From CBFDBF01 sp050291465 (GTDB lineage: Bacteria > Pseudomonadota > Gammaproteobacteria > Chromatiales > Chromatiaceae): 64,000 bases of DNA. The stretch covers positions 32,225 through 96,224 of the forward strand of contig JBNKJV010000012.1 in NCBI GenBank assembly GCA_050291465.1. The letters run 5' to 3'. Made by a program: the position numbers and the translations under genes. Shown in pieces: positions 36,048 to 43,766 of the stretch. Numbering within the stretch: the stretch's first letter is position 1; each line of letters opens with the position of its first letter. The notes under the pieces are model-generated. The model saw only the letters and a list, made by a program, of their open reading frames with translations. It made no database searches and had not been told where the DNA came from.

Positions 36048-36256
36048 ACGGCGGGCGCAGCCCGCCCTACCGGCCGAGGATCCACCCCCCCCGTTCAGGG
36101 GTTCTTAATTTCAGAGGCCGCGAATAACGCCAATCACCGCAAAGTGCCGCAAATGGCGTTAGTCAAGCACCTCAAAAGCTAACGTATATTCGGGGTAAAT
36201 TGTGTTCATTTGCGGTTAATCCCTGTAACCGGGTAGGGCGGGCTGCGCCCGCCGTT
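36048..36256. repeat. Composite element: 26-bp inverted repeats around palindrome-repeat copy C
   Basis: 36048-36073 ('ACGGCGGGCGCAGCCCGCC' then CTACCGG) and 36229-36256 (CCGGGTAGGGCGGGCTGCGC then CCGCCG) are near-perfect inverses differing by one base insertion; each is also self-complementary. Between them, 36117-36222 is a copy of the imperfect palindrome also at 8921-9027. No open frame with coding character is seen inside. The whole fills the bicA/DUF945 convergent gap. Confidence 0.75.
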
Positions 36257-36272
36257 CCCCGGCAGGTCAGGA

Positions 36273-38159
36273 TCATTCCTGCGGAGCAGGCGCTTCCGCC
36301 GGGGCCGGGGCAGCAGGAGCCGCTTGTTCCGTCGGCTGCTCAGCCGGGGCCTGAGCGGACTCCACTGCTTCCTCAGCAGCAGCGGAGGTCGGTTGTTCCA
36401 CCGCCTCTTCCGCCGGAGCCGGGGCCGGCGCGGATTCCACAGCCTCTTCAGCAGCTGGCGCGGGCGCAGATTCTACCGTTCCTTCAACAGCAGGGGCCGG
36501 TTCTTCGGCCGGGACCGCCTCTTCCGCCGCCTCTTCCGCCGCCTCTTCCGCTGGGGCCGGGGCAGCAGGGGCCGCTTCTTCCGCCGGGGCCGGCGCAGAT
36601 TCAACTGCTTCCTCAGCAGCCGGTACCGGCTGTTCCGCCGCTGCTTCTGCCGGGGCCGAAGCGGATTCCACCGTCTCCTCCATGGCAGGAGCAGGTTGTT
36701 CCGTCGCCTGCTCAGCCGGAGACGGTAGGGGCTCTACCATCTCGCCCGGCTGCGGTGGTTGTCCGTTCGGCAAGGCAATGGTCTTACCGTTGACCGTTAA
36801 CAAACCACCGCTCAAACCACCCACGGTGGCCAGATATTTCCCCTTACGAACAACAAACTCCTGCTGAATAAGACTGTTCAGCTTCTCCGCGGCCATCAGT
36901 TTCGCATACTCCTCGAACTGCTCGGGAGTGGGCTCCTCCACCTCTTCTCCCAGCTGACGCCGAAGGGCAATACGATTGGTTATCTCTTCCCGGGCCTGGT
37001 TTTCGAGCAACGCGACGAACAAAGTTTCCGGAATCTGCAGAGCGGCTTCCACTTGCAGTTTATTGAGGACCACCGGCATATTACCGACCTCTTCCATCTT
37101 GAGGCCGCGGCTTTGCACCGAGAAACTGCCCTCTACGGTACCTTCCGGGGTATCCACCCGCAGCGGGTCCACCGCCAACAACGGATCGTTCTGCAGCAGC
37201 TCCGATCCCGTCCCCATCAGAACACCCATAATAGCCATTCCCCGTTGCTGCTCCGGTATTTTCTGGCGGTTGATCTCTTCGATTTCCCGCTGCAGCTTGG
37301 CCACCGCATCGGCAGCCAGATTTTTGAAGGAGATGCGGAGTTCGGCGGGTCCGTATTTCGCATCATTGACATTCAGCGTTTCCAAGGCATAGGTAATCGA
37401 AAGCTGAATGTTTTCTCCATCCGGACGGCTATCCGCCGCAATTTTGATGTTATTGATATCGACCTTCACACCCGTATTGGGATTAAGGACCGTAACTTGA
37501 GCCACATTGAAATCGCCCTGCCCCAGCATTAACCCGGCTATCCCCGCCTTGGAGTGAGAGACCAGGTTCGAAGACCCGACCTCAAACAGCTGTCCGTCCG
37601 CTCCGGCAATCGCCAGACCGGGCATGGCGAATTCCGATTTAACGTCGGTGAAATCCGCGTTGAACTTCACGTTCCCGGTTATCCCTTCAAATCGTACGCC
37701 CGGCCGTCCGGATTGATCTTCGGTCTTCACCGACGGAACATCCAGAATAACCTCGCCGTTTCCTTTCAGGTCGATGTTGGTCTTTAACAGACCTTCCGTC
37801 TGCTCAGGAAAGAGCGGGCCGTCCTGGGTAAGAATTTGGGTGCGGATCTGCGCAATTGCAAAACCGCCGTCGGGGGAAAGGGGGCCATGGACAATGTCGC
37901 TGTGAAGCGTGAATCGGATCTCTTGCGGAAGATCCTCGCGCGGCATTCCGGAGGTGCCACCCAGAGCAATCCGGAATTCCGTCTCGGCCATGGAGTCAAA
38001 CCAGCCCCTCTGGTAATCGTCTTTGGTGACCTCGAACCCGTTCTCCTCCATCCGGGCGAGCAGCTCCTGGTAGCGGGCCTCCGCCTGGAAACCGATAATA
38101 CCCGGGGCCATCAGCACGCAGAGCACCAGTATCACGAGCAGAATAAAAAACTTTTTCAT
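36273..38159 (-). CDS. DUF945 (YdgA-like) protein with long Ala-Pro-Glu tail
   Basis: 628 residues from the ATG at 38159 with an AGGAAG site. One N-terminal signal or membrane segment ('FFILLVILVLCVLMAPGIIG') precedes a DUF945 region: 'GFEVTKDDYQRGWFDSMAET', 'LHSDIVHGPL', and 'VDINNIKIAADSRP'. E. coli YdgA relatives are periplasmic or envelope proteins of uncertain role. Residues 465-628 are a low-complexity tail of repeated 'EEAVESAPAPAEEA' units, about 160 residues, acidic and probably disordered. The base sequence 36276-36767 is correspondingly repetitive. Confidence 0.85.
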   Translation of the reverse strand: MKKFFILLVILVLCVLMAPGIIGFQAEARYQELLARMEENGFEVTKDDYQRGWFDSMAETEFRIALGGTSGMPREDLPQEIRFTLHSDIVHGPLSPDGGFAIAQIRTQILTQDGPLFPEQTEGLLKTNIDLKGNGEVILDVPSVKTEDQSGRPGVRFEGITGNVKFNADFTDVKSEFAMPGLAIAGADGQLFEVGSSNLVSHSKAGIAGLMLGQGDFNVAQVTVLNPNTGVKVDINNIKIAADSRPDGENIQLSITYALETLNVNDAKYGPAELRISFKNLAADAVAKLQREIEEINRQKIPEQQRGMAIMGVLMGTGSELLQNDPLLAVDPLRVDTPEGTVEGSFSVQSRGLKMEEVGNMPVVLNKLQVEAALQIPETLFVALLENQAREEITNRIALRRQLGEEVEEPTPEQFEEYAKLMAAEKLNSLIQQEFVVRKGKYLATVGGLSGGLLTVNGKTIALPNGQPPQPGEMVEPLPSPAEQATEQPAPAMEETVESASAPAEAAAEQPVPAAEEAVESAPAPAEEAAPAAPAPAEEAAEEAAEEAVPAEEPAPAVEGTVESAPAPAAEEAVESAPAPAPAEEAVEQPTSAAAEEAVESAQAPAEQPTEQAAPAAPAPAEAPAPQE

Positions 38160-38294
38160 TGGAATACTTCCTGTTGGTTCTTTTTGAATTTTTTCCTTAC
38201 CGGGGACAACCGGCTGCTTTTCACCAACCCCGGCCCGGTCGAAGGTTACCACCGATCGCGGATTGTAGCCCTATTGTAAAGGAGATAGCCGGAA

Positions 38295-40193
38295 CTATAC
38301 CTTGTTTCCGGCACCTGCCACGTGGCCGGAAAGGATACTTCCACCTTGAAACAGAGTTATCGAGCGAACGATCCCGTGACTGTCCAGCCCGCACTGCTCA
38401 AGTTGCTGCTGAGAAGTGGCCTGTTCAACAAAACGGTCCGGCAGACCGAGATTCAGGACTCGAACAGGGTGATCGAGACCCGCCAGACACTCGTTCACCG
38501 CCGAACCGGCTCCTCCCTGCACGACGTTTTCCTCCAGGGTAACCAGGAGCTCATGTTGTTTCGCAAGACGTTGGATAAGATTCTCATCCAACGGTTTAAC
38601 AAAACGCATATTGGCCACAGTGGCATTAAGCTCCTCCGCCGCCGCCATCGCCGCCGGCAACATACTACCGAAGGAGAGAAGCGCCATACCGGAGCCCTCG
38701 CGACAAACCTCCCCGCGACCGATTTCCAGAGTGGTCAGCTCCTTGCCCGCGGCGACCCCGGGGCCGCTTCCGCGCGGATAACGCACCATAGCAGGTCCGT
38801 CATAGTTGAGGGCAGTCTGCAGCATCTGCCGGCACTCTTTCTCATCCGCCGGGGCCATTACCACCATATTGGGAATGGCGCGGACAAAACTCAGATCAAA
38901 ACTGCCGGCGTGGGTCGGGCCGTCCTCACCCACCTGACCGGCACGATCCACCGCCAGGGTCACGTCGAGATTCTGCAGAGCGATATCGTGTGCGAGCTGG
39001 TCAAATGCCCGCTGCAGGAAGGTTGAATAGATGGCGACCACCGGTTTCAACCCCTCGCAGGCGAGGCCCGCCGCGAAAGTCAGAGCATGTTCTTCCGCAA
39101 TCCCCACATCGTAATAGCGATCCTGATACTCTTCCGCGAAACGGACCAGCCCGGAACCTTCCCGCATAGCGGGTGTAATGGCCGTAACGCGGGAATCCTC
39201 AGCCGCGGCATCGCACAACCAGTCCCCAAAGATCTTGCTATAGGTCTCACCGGAAGGCTTTCCCGCCATTTCACCGGTCTCTTTATCAAAGGGAGGCACA
39301 CCGTGGTACACGCATGGATCACCCTCCGCCGGCTCATAGCCTTTTCCTTTCTGGGTCACTACGTGCAGAAGACGCGGCCCCCGCATCTTGCTCATGTTTC
39401 GCAGGGTCGCCACCAGTGTTCCCATATCGTGACCGTCGATCGGACCGATGTAGTTAAATCCCAGCTCTTCGAACAGCGTTCCGGGCATGACCATACCTTT
39501 CATATGCTCTTCCCAACGCTCCACGAACTGCACCACATGGGGCATATTCCTGAAGGCGGACTTTCCTCCTTCCCGGAAGCGAGTATAGATCCTGCCGGAA
39601 AGTATCCGTGCCAGGTGGTTGCGAAACGCGCCAACCGGAGCCGATATGGACATATCGTTGTCGTTCAGGACCACCAGCAGGTCGAGATCCAGGGAACCGG
39701 CATGGTTGAGGGCCTCGAACGCCATGCCGCCCCCCATGGCCGCATCGCCTATCACCGCAACCACCTGCTTTTCCTCCTCCCGCTGCTTTGCCGCCGCTGC
39801 CATACCCAGCGCCGCGCTGATGGAGGTACTTGCATGTCCCGTTCCAAAAGCGTCATAGGGGCTCTCCGCCCGCTTGGGGAAACCGGCCAGACCGCCTTTT
39901 TGTCGCAGTCTCCCCATCTGCTCCCGCCGGCCGGTCAGGATCTTGTGCGGATAGGCCTGGTGTCCCACATCCCAGATCAACCGGTCATCGGGGGTATTGA
40001 AGACATAGTGCAGCGCGACGGTCAGTTCCACCACGCCGAGACCCGCCGCCAGGTGCCCGCCCGTACGTGAAACCGTGTCGATCAGGAAATGGCGCAATTC
40101 CTCCGCCAGTTGCGGGAGTTGCGACTCCTCAAGAGATCGCAGTTCTTGCGGTGATATTACGCTATTCAGCAGGGGATAAATCTTGTCGCCCAT
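38295..40193 (-). CDS. dxs: 1-deoxy-D-xylulose-5-phosphate synthase
   Basis: 632 residues, full length. A thiamine-diphosphate enzyme joining pyruvate and glyceraldehyde-3-phosphate, the first step of the MEP isoprenoid pathway. ThDP motif 'GDAAMGGGMAFEALNHAG' through 'VLNDNDMSIS' is clear, followed by 'YNYIGPIDGHD' in the form 'FNYIGPIDGHDMGTLVATL', transketolase-type 'GIAEEHALTFAAGLACEGLK' and 'DRAGQVGEDGPTHAGSFDLS'. The usual companions ispA and xseB are not next to it. Confidence 0.97.
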   Translation of the reverse strand: MGDKIYPLLNSVISPQELRSLEESQLPQLAEELRHFLIDTVSRTGGHLAAGLGVVELTVALHYVFNTPDDRLIWDVGHQAYPHKILTGRREQMGRLRQKGGLAGFPKRAESPYDAFGTGHASTSISAALGMAAAAKQREEEKQVVAVIGDAAMGGGMAFEALNHAGSLDLDLLVVLNDNDMSISAPVGAFRNHLARILSGRIYTRFREGGKSAFRNMPHVVQFVERWEEHMKGMVMPGTLFEELGFNYIGPIDGHDMGTLVATLRNMSKMRGPRLLHVVTQKGKGYEPAEGDPCVYHGVPPFDKETGEMAGKPSGETYSKIFGDWLCDAAAEDSRVTAITPAMREGSGLVRFAEEYQDRYYDVGIAEEHALTFAAGLACEGLKPVVAIYSTFLQRAFDQLAHDIALQNLDVTLAVDRAGQVGEDGPTHAGSFDLSFVRAIPNMVVMAPADEKECRQMLQTALNYDGPAMVRYPRGSGPGVAAGKELTTLEIGRGEVCREGSGMALLSFGSMLPAAMAAAEELNATVANMRFVKPLDENLIQRLAKQHELLVTLEENVVQGGAGSAVNECLAGLDHPVRVLNLGLPDRFVEQATSQQQLEQCGLDSHGIVRSITLFQGGSILSGHVAGAGNKV

Positions 40194-40430
40194 GGGTACT
40201 CTGTCAGGACCAGTCCCAATTTCCCGGGAAAAAGACTATTTTACCCTATTGTCCTGATCCCCGCCGAAAATATTCTCCCCGGCAATTACGGTGTTTTAAT
40301 CCCCTCTCGTCCACCGGGCGGGACAAAACCTTCAAAGCCCGCCCTCGCACCTTAAACAGGCGCAAACAGTGGTTTTCCCGGAAAATCCTCTATAATTCCC
40401 GCTCTTCTTCCATTACGCCCTGCGGACCCT

Positions 40431-41489
40431 ATGACCTACCAGACAGACGACCTGCGGATCAAAGCGATAAAAGAGCTTATTTCTCCGGAGCAGTTGATCG
40501 GCGAATACCCCATCACGGAACAGGCGGCGGCGACGGTTTACCGTACCCGCCAGTCCATACATCACATACTGTGCGACGAGGATGACCGCCTGCTGGTGGT
40601 TATCGGCCCCTGCTCAGTGCATGATCCCGATGCCGCCCGGGAATACGCCGGCAGGCTCCGCCCCGTACGTGAGGCGCTGAAGGATGACCTCCTGATCGTC
40701 ATGCGGGTCTATTTCGAAAAGCCGCGCACAACCGTCGGCTGGAAAGGGTTGATCAACGATCCGGATCTGGACGGCACCTTCCACATCAACAAAGGCCTGC
40801 ACCTGGCCCGTCAACTGCTGCTGGACATCAACTCCCTCGGGGTACCGGCAGGCACCGAATACCTGGATCCTATCAGCCCTCAATACGTGGCCGATCTGAT
40901 CAGCTGGGGAGCCATAGGCGCCCGTACCACCGAGAGCCAGGTCCACCGGGAGCTGGCATCCGGCCTTTCCTGTCCGGTGGGTTTCAAAAACGCCACCAAC
41001 GGCAGCCTGCAGGTGGCGCTGGACGCGATCCGCTCCGCCTCCCAGCCTCACCACTTTCTCTCAGTGACCAAGCAGGGCCACTCAGCCATCTTCGCCACCG
41101 CCGGAAACGAGGATTGCCACGTTATCCTGCGGGGAGGCTCCCGCCCCAACTATGATACGGAGAGCATCAACATCGCCTCCGAAGAGATGGGGGACGCAGG
41201 CCTCAAACCACGCCTGATGATCGACTTCAGCCACGCCAACAGCCGCAAGCGGCCCCGGAAGCAGATCGACGTGGGCCACGACGTGGCAGGACAGGTTGCC
41301 CGTGGAGACCGGCGCATCATAGGCGCCATGATCGAGAGCAATCTCGTCCCCGGTCGCCAGGACTGGAAAAGCGATCAGGACCTGGTCTACGGTCAGAGCA
41401 TCACCGATGCCTGCATCGGCTGGGAGGAAAGCGAAGCGTTGCTGCATGTTCTGGCGGAGGCGGTGCGTAAGCGTCGTGAGATTGAATAA
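40431..41489 (+). CDS. aroG: 3-deoxy-7-phosphoheptulonate (DAHP) synthase, class I
   Basis: 352 residues. First enzyme of the shikimate pathway. Family blocks: 'LLVVIGPCSVHDP', 'MRVYFEKPRTTVGWKGLIND', 'GTEYLDPISPQYVADLISWG', 'GARTTESQVHRELASGLSCP' and 'DFSHANSRK', including the metal-binding Cys, His and Glu contexts. It belongs to the AroF/G/H subtype; which aromatic amino acid inhibits it cannot be told from reading, so the symbol is only indicative. It is divergent from dxs across 237 bases. Confidence 0.94.
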   Translation: MTYQTDDLRIKAIKELISPEQLIGEYPITEQAAATVYRTRQSIHHILCDEDDRLLVVIGPCSVHDPDAAREYAGRLRPVREALKDDLLIVMRVYFEKPRTTVGWKGLINDPDLDGTFHINKGLHLARQLLLDINSLGVPAGTEYLDPISPQYVADLISWGAIGARTTESQVHRELASGLSCPVGFKNATNGSLQVALDAIRSASQPHHFLSVTKQGHSAIFATAGNEDCHVILRGGSRPNYDTESINIASEEMGDAGLKPRLMIDFSHANSRKRPRKQIDVGHDVAGQVARGDRRIIGAMIESNLVPGRQDWKSDQDLVYGQSITDACIGWEESEALLHVLAEAVRKRREIE

Positions 41490-42088
41490 TTTATCTGTAT
41501 TCCTTTCGGCTCCACTGTCGGATCTCGTGACTCGTCTGCTTCGGGCTTTCCAGTCCGGTAGTTAATTTCGCAGCCTATCGATCTCTGCGTTTTTCTGATG
41601 GGACCCTGCTCCACCGAAAAACTGTTCCCTCTGGTTTTCTCTGTTGTGCTATCGGCATAGGAAAAGTGTTACCTATGTGCCTGGACTAATGTGTTACCTA
41701 TGTTTGTAAACCGTACAGCACTCCACGACTTGCCCCTGCGGGGTACCCTGCGTTCCTCACCGTCCCGGGGGCTCCAGCGACGGGCGGGGACGCGGGGCGG
41801 TTTTTCTTTGGTACCTTTCTTTTGAGCGCTCAAAAGAAAGGTACTCGTGACCTTATAGCCAAAGGTAGAGCAGAGACCCCATACCCAGACAGGTCACGAA
41901 ATTAATTACCGGATTAGAAATTCCACTGCAGACGGGCTGCAATACTGACTACCGCACTCAAACAATGCCGTACCAAAGAAGCTTGACGACTAGCCGAAAA
42001 AAGATTTCTCGCTTCGCTCGAAATGACAGAGCAGCATTGGCTCCCGGAAGGTACTCTCACCACTCCCAACTGATAACTGACAAATACC
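41490..42088. other. Non-coding spacer of about 600 bases with relic repeats
   Basis: No convincing gene. Contents: a GTGTTACCTATGT direct repeat (41666-41678 and 41691-41703), resembling terminal repeats of some insertion sequences; a GC-rich stretch 41725-41800; the 34-bp palindrome at 41811-41844; a CGCTTCGCTCGAAATGACAG segment near 42012-42031 of a kind common in bacterial spacers; and CAACTGATAACTGA near 42068 akin to the CTGATAA satellite. It looks like a collecting site for mobile or repetitive sequence. Confidence 0.6.
41811..41844. repeat. Perfect 34-bp palindrome
   Basis: Left half GTACCTTTCTTTTGAGC (41811-41827) and right half GCTCAAAAGAAAGGTAC (41828-41844) are exact inverse complements with no loop. 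It resembles the CTTTCTTTTG..CAAAAGAAAG palindromes scattered in many proteobacterial genomes. Confidence 0.9.
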
Positions 42089-43057
42089 CTACCGCACCAC
42101 CCGAAACCTATAACGAACCCCATCCACCACCGCCACCTCCCCCGGGGAAAAGTACTCCGTCTTCAGATCAATGTTGCCGCTGCCGTCCAGATCGATACTG
42201 ATCCCGTCATTGGTGTAATCGCCGTCGACCTGCAGGTTATCCGCCAGGTAGGCGGCATAACGCCGCCCGCGGAACAGGAGTTCTCCCTGCAGTTGGGTCA
42301 TGCAGTAGTAGTTCAATCTGTTCTCATGCCAACTCACGGGGGTGGTATAAATCCAGAGCCGATAATCGCCCTCAAGCCGGGAGACCCCGGAAACCGCCGC
42401 CAACGGCAGATCTAGGGCGTTGGCGAAACGTCCCCTGCCGCGATTGACCAACGGAGGGCCGTCATCGCTCAGATCACGGTTACGGTTGCGGTCTACATAA
42501 AGCACGGTTTTATCAGGGGAGCTGTCCAGCAGGAAGCCGTACTGCCGCCCTCCCAGCAGAAATACCCCGTATTTCTGCTCCGCCCCGGCGAAGGAGATCG
42601 AGTGTCGCAGAGGGATACCGGGCTGTGGGCTGAGCGCCACCCGGTTGGGGATCGCGGCCATCTGGAAACCCACCGGTCGAAACCCAATACCGATGGAGAT
42701 AAGAAACTCTTTCGCCGGGTCAATCTTCCCATCATCGCCCGCCTCGGGCGGGGACGGCATCACTGCCGGCCGCGCCGCATCCTCCGGGGGCGGGGGTGAA
42801 GCCGGTTGTCCTGAATTCTCCGCGGAAGGGTGTTCCTGTTCGGCCTGAAAGCCGAGTAATGGGCGAACGGAGTCAAGGAACTCGGTCAGGGCACCGTCCG
42901 GAAGCTCACGGACAAAAAGCACGGCCGCAACCACTAAGATCAGTAGCGGGAAAAACCAGCGACGGCCGCGCTTACTTCCCGACTGACGCGATACGCTAGC
43001 GGAGTCCCCGCGGATGAGACTTTCCCTTTGGGGAAACTGGCTTTCGCGATTTTCCAT
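42089..43057 (-). CDS. Membrane-anchored protein with EF-hand-like C-terminal loops, function unknown
   Basis: 322 residues. A basic N-terminus ('SKRGRRW') and one membrane helix (about 35-50) lead to a Pro/Ala/Glu-rich linker (about 70-110), so the bulk is probably periplasmic. Two calcium-loop-like segments are visible: 'DRNRNRDLSDDG' and, near the C-terminus, 'DLDGSGNIDLKTE'. No catalytic motif or known family was recognised. It begins 23 bases after the Sel1-repeat gene on the same strand, so the two are likely co-expressed. No clear ribosome site precedes the ATG. Confidence 0.6.
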   Translation of the reverse strand: MENRESQFPQRESLIRGDSASVSRQSGSKRGRRWFFPLLILVVAAVLFVRELPDGALTEFLDSVRPLLGFQAEQEHPSAENSGQPASPPPPEDAARPAVMPSPPEAGDDGKIDPAKEFLISIGIGFRPVGFQMAAIPNRVALSPQPGIPLRHSISFAGAEQKYGVFLLGGRQYGFLLDSSPDKTVLYVDRNRNRDLSDDGPPLVNRGRGRFANALDLPLAAVSGVSRLEGDYRLWIYTTPVSWHENRLNYYCMTQLQGELLFRGRRYAAYLADNLQVDGDYTNDGISIDLDGSGNIDLKTEYFSPGEVAVVDGVRYRFRVVR

Positions 43058-43080
43058 GGAAACGGCCCGAAACGGCGGTT

Positions 43081-43527
43081 TCAGCCTTTTTCGTCAAACC
43101 CCGCCGCCCGATACCAACGCTTGGCCTCTTCCAGATCCTGTTCCACCCCCCGGCCCTCTTCATACATCATGGCCAGGGTGGTTTGGGAGCCGGTCATTCC
43201 CTGTTCCGCCGCCTTCTTGAACCACTCCACCGCTTTGCCGGAATTCTGGGTCACGCATTCTCCCTCCAGGTACATGAATCCCAGGCCATGCTGAGCGTAG
43301 GCGAGACCGGCCTCGGCGGCGGCTTTCATGTATTTATAGGCCATCAGCTCATTACGAACGATCCCCAGACCGTTCTGGGCCATAATGGCCATACGATATT
43401 GAGCGTCCGGGATGCCCCTCTCCGCCAGGGGCGACAGCAGCTTGGCTGCATCGCCGAAATACTTGGCCTCGAAAGCGGCTATACCGCTGCCCAGCTCCAT
43501 TTTCATCGATTCCGCATCGCTGCTCAT
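43081..43527 (-). CDS. Sel1-repeat protein
   Basis: 148 residues from the ATG at 43527 with a GGGGGAA site; the frame extends to 43623 without support. Three Sel1/TPR-like repeats of about 36 residues are visible: 'DAQYRMAIMAQNGLGI', 'YAQHGLGFMYLEGECV' and 'GSQTTLAMMYEEGRGV', each followed by a 'A..W..AA' helix. No signal peptide. Sel1 proteins usually act as protein-binding scaffolds. It is paired with the membrane protein gene downstream. Confidence 0.87.
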   Translation of the reverse strand: MSSDAESMKMELGSGIAAFEAKYFGDAAKLLSPLAERGIPDAQYRMAIMAQNGLGIVRNELMAYKYMKAAAEAGLAYAQHGLGFMYLEGECVTQNSGKAVEWFKKAAEQGMTGSQTTLAMMYEEGRGVEQDLEEAKRWYRAAGFDEKG

Positions 43528-43766
43528 TGGTTTTCCCCCGCTCGTTTCGGTCGCTAAGAATCTATCTCCTATTCCACCAGAAAAGTGCGGGAATAGCAGA
43601 CAGATCTGAACTATATATGACACCGGGCGAACCAGGATTCAAGCTATTTCCCCGGCAAAAAACCATCTGCAGATAACCCCTTGCGGAAAATTCCGGCTGC
43701 CCCTAGTCTTGATAGTATTGGTTGGCCACTTTTACCCCCAGGTTAACAAACCGGAGCCAGAGGGAA

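Noticed and set aside
41490..42088. A transposase pseudogene in the spacer
   Set aside because: Terminal-repeat-like words are present, but no frame encodes even a fragment of a recognisable transposase.
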